From Marifrigoribacter sp047730175 (GTDB lineage: Bacteria > Bacteroidota > Bacteroidia > Flavobacteriales > Flavobacteriaceae), in NCBI RefSeq assembly GCF_047730175.1, contig NZ_CP159833.1:2418001-2482000 (forward strand): a stretch of DNA of 64,000 bases, given 5' to 3'. Both the position numbers and the translations under genes were made by a program. Below, in pieces: positions 26,740-34,560 of the stretch. The notes under the pieces were generated by a model that made no database searches, was not told the origin of the DNA, and saw only the letters and a list, made by a program, of their open reading frames with translations. Each line of letters begins with the position of its first letter. Position 1 is the first letter of the stretch.

Positions 26740-27867
26740 ATGAAAGTACAACAAATGTCACTTGTTAAGGATTGCTGGCAGAGCGATATATCAGCAATAG
26801 ATATTGATCCAAATCTCTTATTATTGTTTGTATCTCCAAGCTTTGAAGAAAAGAAAAAAGTAGTAGATTTATTACAAATTAATTATCCAAAAGCTACAAT
26901 TATTGGATGCTCCACTGCTGGTGAAATTTCTGATATCACTGTAAAAGACGATACAATCTCACTTACTGCGATTCAACTAGAAAAAACCACGTTTAAAAAA
27001 GTGTCTTGCAAAGTAAATGATATGTTATATAGTGAAGAAGCTGGTATCGACCTTGCAGAACAATTATACACTGATACTTTAAAACATGTTCTAATATTTA
27101 GTGACGGTTTAAATGTGAATGGCGCAGATCTAGTTTCAGGCTTAAAATCTAAATTACCAAATGTTAGTATTACTGGAGGTTTGGCTGGAGATGGCTCGAA
27201 TTTTGAAAAAACATTTGTTATTAATGGTAATATAATTGATGATAAAACTATAGTTGCACTTGGTCTTTATGGTAATAATTTAAAAGTTGGATATAGTTCA
27301 AAAGGGGGTTGGGATAGTTTTGGTATAGAACGTCTCGTTACTAAATCTAACAAGAACATATTGTACGAACTTGATGGAGAGTCAGCGCTTAAGGTTTATA
27401 AATCTTTTTTGGGAGAGGAAGCAAAAAATCTACCAAGTTCTGGATTACTGTTTCCATTAAGTATGCGTGATAAAGGAAATGCAGCACCTGTTGTAAGAAC
27501 AATTTTAGCGATTAATGAAGAAGATCAAAGTTTAACGTTTGCAGGAAACATTCCGCAAGATTCGTATGTTAGATTAATGAAAGCAAATATTGATAGGATT
27601 ATTGATGGCGCAGAAGATTCTGCTAGATCTGCTAATAAATTAATGAAAAACGACTCACAGTTGGCAATATTAATTAGCTGTGTTGGCAGACGCTTAGTAT
27701 TAAAACAAATGGTTGAAGAAGAGATAGAGGTGGTTAGAGATGTGCTAGGAGGTCAACCTTGTATTACTGGATTTTATTCTTATGGGGAAATAGGACCTTT
27801 CGAACAATTTTCACCTTGTGAATTGCATAACCAAACAATGACTATAACGACGCTTACAGAATGTTAA
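26740..27867 (+). CDS. FIST domain sensory protein (NosP-like candidate)
   Basis: The 375-residue protein has a FIST N domain (about 25-220), with the hallmark ATIIGCSTAGEI and VSITGGLAGDGSNFEKTFV, and a FIST C domain (about 225-360), with LKVYKSFLGEEA and FYSYGEIGPF. FIST proteins are soluble sensors of small ligands; some, called NosP, bind haem and nitric oxide and regulate a partner kinase. I chose ATG 26740; a TTG nine bases upstream is less likely. The stop codon overlaps the start of a PAS hybrid histidine kinase by 7 bases, which is the NosP-NahK arrangement. Haem binding cannot be confirmed from sequence alone. Confidence 0.88.
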   Translation: MKVQQMSLVKDCWQSDISAIDIDPNLLLLFVSPSFEEKKKVVDLLQINYPKATIIGCSTAGEISDITVKDDTISLTAIQLEKTTFKKVSCKVNDMLYSEEAGIDLAEQLYTDTLKHVLIFSDGLNVNGADLVSGLKSKLPNVSITGGLAGDGSNFEKTFVINGNIIDDKTIVALGLYGNNLKVGYSSKGGWDSFGIERLVTKSNKNILYELDGESALKVYKSFLGEEAKNLPSSGLLFPLSMRDKGNAAPVVRTILAINEEDQSLTFAGNIPQDSYVRLMKANIDRIIDGAEDSARSANKLMKNDSQLAILISCVGRRLVLKQMVEEEIEVVRDVLGGQPCITGFYSYGEIGPFEQFSPCELHNQTMTITTLTEC

Positions 27868-29609
27868 AAAAGGAGCAACATAGACTATTACGACGTCAGC
27901 TTAAAAAAGCAGGCTTAATTGATTTAGACAACCCAAATTTTGCTAAATTTTTAAACACGGTTAATGAAGCCTATAAAAGTTTTGACAAAGATGTTAAGCA
28001 TATTGAACATATCTTGGAAGAGAGTTCCAATGAACTTTTTATTAAAAAAAGAAATCTAAGATCAGAAAGAGATAAAATTAAAAATAAACTTGAAAATATA
28101 GTTGATAATTTTGTTGGTGTTATTTTTGAGACAGATCTTAAAGGTAATTATACATTTTTAAATAACGCTTGGGTTACATATTCTGGTATTCCTTTAAGTG
28201 AATCTATAGGTCGAAATTTTCAAGAGTTTTTATCTCTTGAAAACATTGAGGGGAAGAAAAAAATTCAAGAAGTTTTTGTTTACAAAAAGAGGTATATTAA
28301 ATTCATTTTTAAAAACACAAAGAATGATAAAAAAATGTGGTTTGAGGTAAAAGCAAAACTAATTAATGATGAGCATGGGAATCCTGAAAAATATATTGGA
28401 AGCATCGTAGATATTACAAATTTAAAAGAAACCGAAATTAAGTTAAAAAAGGCAAGTGAATCTAAAGATGCTTTTTTGTCTACCATGTCTCATGAAATTA
28501 GAACACCACTTAATGCTGTTACAGGACTTACAAATATCTTGTTAATGGAGGACTACTTGCCTAAACAAGAAGAGAGCTTAAGAGCATTAAAGTATTCTGG
28601 TGAGCATCTATTAGGTTTAATTAATGACATATTAGATTTTAATAAAATTGAATCTGGGAATATAAAAATTATTGAAAAAGATTTTAGTTTAAATTACTTC
28701 TTGGAAAATATAAAATCTCATTTTTTAATTAGAACTAGGGAAAAAGGATTGGTTTTTAAAATTATAAAAAACGATGATGTTCCAGATAATATTATTGGAG
28801 ATAAATTAAAACTTGCTCAAATAATAAAGAACTTATTAAGTAATTCTTTAAAGTTTACTGAAAAAGGAAATATCTCACTTAATGTTAAAAGTTTAGGTGT
28901 CAATAAAAACAAGGTAACCTTAGAATTCGTTGTTTCTGATACAGGAATAGGAATTTCTAAAAGTAGTCAAGACTCTATTTTTGAAAGTTTTATACAAGCA
29001 AATTCAGAAACTTCAATAAAATACGGTGGTTCAGGATTGGGCTTATCTATAAGTAGAAAATTATTAAACCTTCAAAATAGCGACCTTAAAGTAAAAAGCG
29101 AACCTGGAAAAGGTGCAGATTTTTCGTTTATCATTAAATATAAAATGAGTAATAGATTGAGTATCTATGAACCAGAAATGATAAAATTACACCCAAGCTA
29201 CGAACCACTTAATATAAATGTGTTAGTTGCTGAAGATAATAAAATGAATGTACTTATTTTAAAACTCTTTTTTGAAAAATGGAATGTAAGGTTTAAAGTT
29301 GCTGTAAATGGTAAGGAGGTGTTAACTATTATAGATCAAACAGATACAAGTTTTGATATCATTTTAATGGACTTGCAAATGCCAGAACTAGATGGTTATG
29401 AAACTACAAAAATAATAAGAAGTTTTTCAGATCAAAAAATAGCCAATATTCCAATTGTTGCCTTAACTGCGTATGCACAAACTGACACAAAAGAAAAGAC
29501 TGAGCGTTTTAAAATGAACGGTTTTATGAGCAAACCTTTTAATCCTATGGAGTTATATTCTCTTTTAAAATTATATAATAAAAAGGACACTAAAATTAAC
29601 ACAGTTTAA
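27861..29609 (+). CDS. PAS hybrid histidine kinase with receiver domain (NahK-like)
   Basis: The 582-residue soluble protein starts with a helical region of the type found in FIST-associated kinases (LLRRQLKKAG...AYKSFDKDVKHIEHILEESSNEL, about 9-60). A PAS domain follows at about 85-190. The HisKA domain has phospho-acceptor H211 in STMSHEIRTPLNA. The HATPase domain has NLLSNSLKFTEKG, DTGIGI and GGSGLGLSI. A C-terminal receiver domain has the acidic pair in VAEDNKMN and the phospho-acceptor Asp in ILMDLQMPELDG. It has no membrane segment, so the input is probably the cytoplasmic FIST protein. No output domain is present, so signal must pass to a separate protein. Confidence 0.94.
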   Translation: MLKKEQHRLLRRQLKKAGLIDLDNPNFAKFLNTVNEAYKSFDKDVKHIEHILEESSNELFIKKRNLRSERDKIKNKLENIVDNFVGVIFETDLKGNYTFLNNAWVTYSGIPLSESIGRNFQEFLSLENIEGKKKIQEVFVYKKRYIKFIFKNTKNDKKMWFEVKAKLINDEHGNPEKYIGSIVDITNLKETEIKLKKASESKDAFLSTMSHEIRTPLNAVTGLTNILLMEDYLPKQEESLRALKYSGEHLLGLINDILDFNKIESGNIKIIEKDFSLNYFLENIKSHFLIRTREKGLVFKIIKNDDVPDNIIGDKLKLAQIIKNLLSNSLKFTEKGNISLNVKSLGVNKNKVTLEFVVSDTGIGISKSSQDSIFESFIQANSETSIKYGGSGLGLSISRKLLNLQNSDLKVKSEPGKGADFSFIIKYKMSNRLSIYEPEMIKLHPSYEPLNINVLVAEDNKMNVLILKLFFEKWNVRFKVAVNGKEVLTIIDQTDTSFDIILMDLQMPELDGYETTKIIRSFSDQKIANIPIVALTAYAQTDTKEKTERFKMNGFMSKPFNPMELYSLLKLYNKKDTKINTV

Positions 29610-29676
29610 ATGCATAGTTAATCGCATTTTCGCTAACCAATTTCAATTAATTCAATCTAAGCTTGACCAAGGTTTC

Positions 29677-30372
29677 TCAAATGCACCACAACGGTTTTGA
29701 GAAGTAGGCGAGTGCTAGCAATGAATTATATATGGTGGTACCTGTAGTAATATTAAATAATTTATTTTGTCCCTCCCAACGTAATACAATTCCAAAAATA
29801 TGTGAATTATTCCTCTCGAAAAAAGGAGTTAAGATTCTATTCAATATTTGCATTGTATTAACATCGTCTGCCCAAGATTGAAGAATTTGTATAAATATTA
29901 ATCCAGACTCATTTTGAGGTAATTGTTTATTGGCAATGCTTAATGTGTTTTTTATTGTGTTATTAGATAAAGATGTGCTTTCAATTTTATGCTTAATTTC
30001 GCAATTCACAATTAAGCCATCGATAATTTTAATATCGAAATCCATTTTCTTTTTTCCTGTAGGTTTTACATATTAAAATTTGATTCCTCTGCGCAATAAA
30101 TGTGCTCCGACTTCAATCTCAGCATATCTTGAAACTAAATTTCCAGATTTAATTTCTTTAACAATTAAATCGAAATTTTTTATTTTTCGAATGTTAAAAA
30201 CATTCTCAGAGAAGTTCGATATTCTGCTCTACCACATATATCCTATTTCCTGAGATTTAAAAAATGAAAAAGCATCTTCATTTTTCTTTTGTGTTTTAAC
30301 TATTTTAAAGAAAGTTTGATCTACCCATTAACTATCAGCAAGTTGTCTTAAAGCTTCAACTGAAATTTTCAT
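29677..30372 (-). pseudogene. Nuclease-like hypothetical gene with three in-frame stops
   Basis: A single minus-strand frame runs from ATG 30372 to 29677 but contains stops at 30328-30330 (TAA), 30229-30231 (TAG) and 30073-30075 (TAA), after codons 14, 47 and 99. Sequence on both sides of each stop reads as protein in the same frame (LVSRYAEIEVGAHLLRRGIKF, stop, YVKPTGKKKMDFDIKIIDG...CEIKHKIE), so these are point mutations, not frameshifts. The D-x-D...E-x-K pattern hints at a nuclease-like fold; I cannot name the family. The C-terminal residues after NITTGTT are read from the partial attC-like element, so the true end is lost. Probably a dead cassette. Confidence 0.65.
29682..29748 (-). repeat. 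Isolated partial attC-like element
   Basis: Plus-strand AAGTAGGCGAGTGCTAGCAA and ATGAATTATATATGGTGGTACC match the closing half of type C spacers (compare 22030-22077). It lies 3.5 kb outside the main array and forms the 3' edge of the pseudogene at 29677-30372. Confidence 0.5.
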
Positions 30373-30381
30373 AAGATAAAA

Positions 30382-30443
30382 GTCAGGGTGTTTATTCGGA
30401 TGTATCTCCTTTAAAAGCTTTAATTATACCTGACTTTTTTTTG
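30382..30443. terminator. Possible hairpin between the pseudogene and the MddA-like gene
   Basis: Arms AAAGTCAGG and CCTGACTTT are separated by about 40 bases and the right arm is followed by more T residues on the plus strand. It could be a weak terminator or a relic of another spacer. GTTAGGT at about 30455 resembles a cassette core site, but no partner was found. Confidence 0.3.
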
Positions 30444-30469
30444 GGTTTTATCTATTGTTAGGTATCGTT

Positions 30470-31207
30470 CTATTTTTTAATTTTTGTAAAGGGGATAATC
30501 ATGGGTACCTTCTTTTGATACGCTTCATAATCTTTTCCAATAGAATCTTTAAGATCTTTTTCTTCTAAATATTTTACTGAAATAAAAATATAAATGGTAG
30601 TGACTATCGTAAACATAAAATGTCCATACGTCATTACAGGAGCTGCCCAAAAAGCAATAATAAACCCTAACATAATGGGATGTCTAACAAGTTTATATAA
30701 ATAATTGGTTTTAAATTTCTGATTTTGAGTTTGTCTTTCTTTGAAATTATCAAAAACTTGTGTTAAACCAAACAATTGAAAATGACTAATCATAAAAGAA
30801 GATAAAAATACAATTAACCAGCCAATAAAAAATACCCCTGTGATTATCATGCTTATACTTTCGTTTTCTACTTCCCATAGTATAGTAAGCATCGGTTGCC
30901 ATTGCCAGTAAATAAGTAATAATGATAGGCTAGACAATAAAACATAGGTACTACGTTCTATGGCAGGATTTATAAATTTTGTAAGCCATTTTTTAAATTC
31001 GGGTCTTGCCATTACACTATGTTGAATTGCGAAAATGCTTAATAAGACCGTATTCATTAGTATTGCTTCTAATAATGTGGTTTCTGTTCCAGCGTCGATG
31101 GACTTTGGCACTAAAAAGTTTCCTACAAATCCGATTGCATAAAGAAATGAAACAAGAAAAAACAAATAGGCAATTACTCCATAAAGAAAGAGGATAGTTT
31201 TTTTCAT
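30470..31207 (-). CDS. mddA: Isoprenylcysteine methyltransferase-like membrane protein, probable methanethiol S-methyltransferase
   Basis: The 245-residue protein has about six membrane helices and a C-terminal NnrU/ICMT-type region with KTNYLYKLVRHPIMLGFIIAFWAAP and EEKDL, the SAM-binding RHP and EE signature of this superfamily. The N-terminal half (NTVLLSIFAIQHSVMARPEFKKW) and SHFQLFGLTQVF fit MddA, which methylates methanethiol to dimethyl sulfide using S-adenosylmethionine in the membrane. It could instead be a generic NnrU-like protein. It is monocistronic, with the NYN-gene terminator upstream. Confidence 0.78.
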   Translation of the reverse strand: MKKTILFLYGVIAYLFFLVSFLYAIGFVGNFLVPKSIDAGTETTLLEAILMNTVLLSIFAIQHSVMARPEFKKWLTKFINPAIERSTYVLLSSLSLLLIYWQWQPMLTILWEVENESISMIITGVFFIGWLIVFLSSFMISHFQLFGLTQVFDNFKERQTQNQKFKTNYLYKLVRHPIMLGFIIAFWAAPVMTYGHFMFTIVTTIYIFISVKYLEEKDLKDSIGKDYEAYQKKVPMIIPFTKIKK

Positions 31208-31296
31208 AAAATTAAATTTTAAGTTAGTATTAGCTATTTAATTTTAAACGCTCTCTAATTCGCATTTTTTTTAAATGTTTGTCTTTTAATTGGTTA

Positions 31297-31326
31297 TGAA
31301 AAAAAGTTCCCATGATGGTGGGAGCT
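31297..31326 (-). terminator. Terminator of the NYN-domain gene
   Basis: On the minus strand AAGCTCCCA / TGGGAACTT form a stem followed by TTTTTTTC, about 27 bases after the NYN stop codon. Confidence 0.75.
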
Positions 31327-31352
31327 TAATTATGATTAATTCTAAAAGGCAA

Positions 31353-32111
31353 CTATGATTTTCTACCTCTAGAGTTATGCTTTTCTATATTCTTTACGAA
31401 AATTAATTTGTGTTTACTTTTTGGGTTTTCGCGTTGTTCTATTTCGAAACTCCCGATGGATTTAATTAAGGGAGTTAGTTTTTCAAAACCATAATTTCTA
31501 GAATCAAAATTTGGTTGTTTTTTTTGAAGTAAACTTCCTACGTCTCCAAGAAATGCCCATCCATCCTCATCTGAGGAATCTGTAATCGTCGTAGATAATA
31601 ATTTAATTACTCTAGGTGTAATTTGATCAATGCTTTCATCGACTATATCTTTCTTATCAATATCCTCTTTTTTATTGGATTGTTTTCTAAGTATTTCGAT
31701 GTATATAAATTTGTCACAGGCTACGATAAAAGGAGTAGGTGTCTTTTTTTCGCCAATCCCAATCACTAACATTCCAGCTTCTCGAAGTCGAGTTGCAAGT
31801 TTTGTAAAATCACTATCGCTTGAAACCAGACAAAAACCATTTACTTTTTCAGAATAGAGAATATCCATGGCATCAATGATCATGGCTGAATCGGTCGCAT
31901 TTTTTCCAGTAGTATATGCATACTGCTGTATGGGTGTAATTGCATTTTGAAGTAGGAGATTTTTCCATTTCGACAAATGAGGATTGGTCCAATCACCATA
32001 AATCCTTTTAATGGTAGGGTTTCCATACTTTGCAATTTCCTCCATCATCTCTTTTACATGAGCAGAAGGTATATTATCTCCATCTATTAGTACTGCTAAA
32101 TTTGAATTCAT
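31353..32111 (-). CDS. NYN domain (LabA/DUF88-like) protein with OST-HTH/LOTUS domain
   Basis: This 252-residue protein begins with the NYN/PIN-like nuclease signature LIDGDNIP (about 7-14), then DSAMIIDAMDILYS and GFCLVSSDSDFTKLATRLREAG with further acidic ligands. The C-terminal third (about 165-240), with VIKLLSTTITDSSDEDGWAFLGDVGSLLQKKQPNFD, matches an OST-HTH/LOTUS RNA-binding domain. The combination suggests an RNA-targeted nuclease in the cytoplasm. The tail is basic. It is monocistronic with its own terminator. Confidence 0.88.
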   Translation of the reverse strand: MNSNLAVLIDGDNIPSAHVKEMMEEIAKYGNPTIKRIYGDWTNPHLSKWKNLLLQNAITPIQQYAYTTGKNATDSAMIIDAMDILYSEKVNGFCLVSSDSDFTKLATRLREAGMLVIGIGEKKTPTPFIVACDKFIYIEILRKQSNKKEDIDKKDIVDESIDQITPRVIKLLSTTITDSSDEDGWAFLGDVGSLLQKKQPNFDSRNYGFEKLTPLIKSIGSFEIEQRENPKSKHKLIFVKNIEKHNSRGRKS

Positions 32112-32240
32112 ACACTGGCTTTAATCTTTATTAATTCCTTGATTGGATACTAAGGATTTGTATAAAATTAGTGTTTTTACATTGATTTTATACTTTGTTG
32201 GACCTCAATATTTATTTTAATTGACATCAATAAACTTTTT

Positions 32241-32273
32241 TTAAAAAAAAAGCCCCAACAGTGTTGGGACTTT
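32241..32273 (-). terminator. Terminator of the HIT-family gene
   Basis: AGTCCCAACA / TGTTGGGGCT on the minus strand, followed by a run of nine T residues; it lies about 25 bases after the HIT stop codon. Confidence 0.85.
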
Positions 32274-32294
32274 ATAAATAAATTGAAAACATTT

Positions 32295-32747
32295 TTATTT
32301 GGCTTGAATCACCATAGGGCCTAAGGTTTTTCCACCTAATAAATGCATGTGCAAATGAAACACAGACTGTCCTGCATCTTCATTAATATTCATAGTAAGT
32401 CGGTAACCTGTTTCAGAAATACCTTGTTCTTTTGCAAGTTTTTTTGCTACTAAAAAGAGTTTACCTAGCAATAAGGTATCTTCTTCGGAAACTTCATTGA
32501 TGGTGTGGATTTCTTTTTTAGGAACGATAAGTAAATGAACTGGTGCTTGAAGACGCAAAGGGACAAAAGCAATTATATCTTCATCTTCATATACGATTGT
32601 AGCAGGTAAGTCTCCATTAATTATCTTAGTAAACACAGAGCCTTTTTCAATTTTATCTATTTTATTTTTTTGATATTCAGTACTTTGACTCCATGCGGGA
32701 GTAATCACTAATAAAAGGAGGGTGCTAAAAATGAGTAGCTGTTTCAT
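32295..32747 (-). CDS. Exported HIT family protein
   Basis: The 150-residue protein has the HIT motif HLHMHLLGG (HxHxH) near the C-terminus and the upstream VFTKIINGDLPATIVYEDEDIIAFVPL typical of HINT/PKCI-like nucleotide hydrolases. Unusually, it begins with a plausible signal peptide (MKQLLIFSTLLLLVITPAWSQ, cleavage near residue 21), whereas HIT proteins are normally cytoplasmic. It would hydrolyse nucleoside phosphoramidates or similar compounds in the periplasm. The HIT domain itself is full length, so the leader is an addition and not a misread start. Confidence 0.88.
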   Translation of the reverse strand: MKQLLIFSTLLLLVITPAWSQSTEYQKNKIDKIEKGSVFTKIINGDLPATIVYEDEDIIAFVPLRLQAPVHLLIVPKKEIHTINEVSEEDTLLLGKLFLVAKKLAKEQGISETGYRLTMNINEDAGQSVFHLHMHLLGGKTLGPMVIQAK

Positions 32748-32791
32748 TCTATGTTATTTTTAATCGAATAAAGGCAAGGTAAATTAAGAGT

Positions 32792-33118
32792 CTATCTAGC
32801 CAATAGTTTGCTTGATACTTTATAACTAGCTGAAAATAAAAGTCCTTCCTGAGACATTCTTAAGGTCTTAAAAGTCTTATTATACCAACGAGGATCGGTT
32901 GCTTTTTTATTTACATCTTCATGTGAAGAAACTTTGAAGGTCTTTCCGTCAAGCCAAGATGATATGTTGTAGATACCAATACCTGAATGTTCGCAACGTT
33001 GCAAAAGGGTTCCGAAATCTGTTTCAGAAAAATAAAATAGGGAATCATCATCGAATCCATCATTTAGATTTTTTAATTCAGTAAAAATATGCTGTTTTAA
33101 ATATTCAGATTGTTCCAT
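32792..33118 (-). CDS. Hypothetical protein (108 aa)
   Basis: I do not recognise this family. The 108-residue product has no signal peptide and no membrane segment. It is mixed alpha/beta with an acidic N-terminal third (NDGFDDDSLFYFSETDF) and a basic C-terminus. The reading frame is clean, AT-rich codon use matches its neighbours, and it stands alone between the HIT gene and the esterase-TPR gene on the same strand. Confidence 0.65.
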   Translation of the reverse strand: MEQSEYLKQHIFTELKNLNDGFDDDSLFYFSETDFGTLLQRCEHSGIGIYNISSWLDGKTFKVSSHEDVNKKATDPRWYNKTFKTLRMSQEGLLFSASYKVSSKLLAR

Positions 33119-33220
33119 TTGTAGGATTAAATTTTATTCTGTAAAACTACAATAAAATAAAACCCTAGCATCTGTATTTGTTGGAAATGAATCCTTGGAT
33201 TATATTATCAAAAAATGGGA

Positions 33221-34456
33221 TTAATTTTTTTCTTTTAATTTTTCCACCCTTTCTTTATAATAATCGGAATTATTTAATTCATATGCTTTTGTAACATATT
33301 TAAGTGCTTCACTAAAATTATTTTGAGATTCGTAATACTCAGCCATCGAATCGTATCCATTTGCACTGTTTGGATAATAATCGATATTCATTTTAAAAAA
33401 TAAATATGCTTTCTCAGGCTGTCCCATTTGTAAATTCATATATCCATACCCATTAAATAATTCTTCCACCATAGGAGGTGTTTTATAGCCTAAATGTGAA
33501 GTGTAAATTTCTTCCTGCTTATTTAATAAAGCTTCTATTTCAGCTACGGTAGTTTCTGGATTGTTGTACAATTGAGGATGTTTAAACTGAAACCATTCAA
33601 ATAGAAAAACTAAACCATCTCGTATGGAAGGTAAGGGAACGGTGCCATGTAAATCTTCAGGATATACGTCCATAGAAAAGTGTAATCCGTTCTTTTTATT
33701 AGATTCAGCTACCTGAGAAAATTCTAATATGGAACGAGGAAATAAAGTGAATTCTGAAGTGTCTTCCATAACATTAGATAGGGTCACTTTTTCATCAAGC
33801 ATGTGAAGTTGTTCTGCTGCAAGAGACATGTATAATGAAACTCCTTCAAAGCTTTCTGTCTTAAATTTTTCTTTCGCTTGGTTTAAAATATATTGATTGT
33901 CCCATTCTATACTTGGATCAATAGCGATATAATTTTTGAATAAAGGAGTATGGTTTAGCATAATGTTTACTGCGAACAACCCTGCGTACGAATGACCTAT
34001 TAACGTACGATACGGGCTTGAAGCATATTTTGAATCGATATAAGGAATCAATTCCTTTTCTATAAATTGAGTAAGATTATCTGCCCCTCCAGTTTCTTCA
34101 TCCATAGCACTTCCACGTCTCATTTTTATTTGAGTAGGAGTAAGGTCTCGGGTACGATGTGTACTGTTTGAAATACCTACAAGGATCATAGGTGGTAAAT
34201 AGTGTCCATAATAATTTTCGTAGACGACATTCAATGTATTTTCTAATGAAAAACCATCTAATATATAGACTACGGGATATTTTTCGGCAATAGAAGGGTT
34301 GTAATTTTCGGGAAGCTTTATCCAAAAATTTCGTTGTTCTTTTAAGTGGTCAGAATAAATACTATCTGCAATTCTAGCATTGGCTTCTTGTGATTGTGCA
34401 TTTTGTTGAGTTGAAAAAAGAGTCACAAAGAGCACTAAAAAAAAATAATTTTTCAT
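33221..34456 (-). CDS. Exported esterase with C-terminal TPR repeats
   Basis: A signal peptide (to about residue 20) precedes an esterase D-like alpha/beta hydrolase, with YPVVYILDGF, the nucleophile elbow GHSYAG (Ser156) and IAIDPSIEWD. Residues from about 320 to 411 contain two to three TPR-like repeats (MNLQMGQPEKAYLFFKMNIDYYPNSANGYDSMAEYYESQNNFSEALKYVTKAYEL region). It is a longer paralogue of the cassette esterase at 17091-17918 and probably cleaves an ester in the periplasm. A perfect 40-bp palindrome lies 24 bases upstream of its start, a possible operator. Confidence 0.88.
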   Translation of the reverse strand: MKNYFFLVLFVTLFSTQQNAQSQEANARIADSIYSDHLKEQRNFWIKLPENYNPSIAEKYPVVYILDGFSLENTLNVVYENYYGHYLPPMILVGISNSTHRTRDLTPTQIKMRRGSAMDEETGGADNLTQFIEKELIPYIDSKYASSPYRTLIGHSYAGLFAVNIMLNHTPLFKNYIAIDPSIEWDNQYILNQAKEKFKTESFEGVSLYMSLAAEQLHMLDEKVTLSNVMEDTSEFTLFPRSILEFSQVAESNKKNGLHFSMDVYPEDLHGTVPLPSIRDGLVFLFEWFQFKHPQLYNNPETTVAEIEALLNKQEEIYTSHLGYKTPPMVEELFNGYGYMNLQMGQPEKAYLFFKMNIDYYPNSANGYDSMAEYYESQNNFSEALKYVTKAYELNNSDYYKERVEKLKEKN

Positions 34457-34479
34457 GTTTATATTTTATATGAAGCAAA

Positions 34480-34519
34480 TATAACTAAAAGATTAGTTTA
34501 AACTAATCTTTTAGTTATA
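34480..34519. promoter_or_regulatory. Perfect 40-bp palindrome upstream of the esterase-TPR gene
   Basis: The half-site TATAACTAAAAGATTAGTTT (34480-34499) is followed directly by its exact reverse complement to 34519. It lies 24 bases before the start codon of the esterase gene and 41 bases after the serine hydrolase stop codon. It could terminate the serine hydrolase transcript, although there is no T tract, or it could bind a regulator dimer or tetramer. Confidence 0.6.
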
Positions 34520-34560
34520 AATAATACATAAACTAGAATGTGAATTTTTTAATAGGGGTA

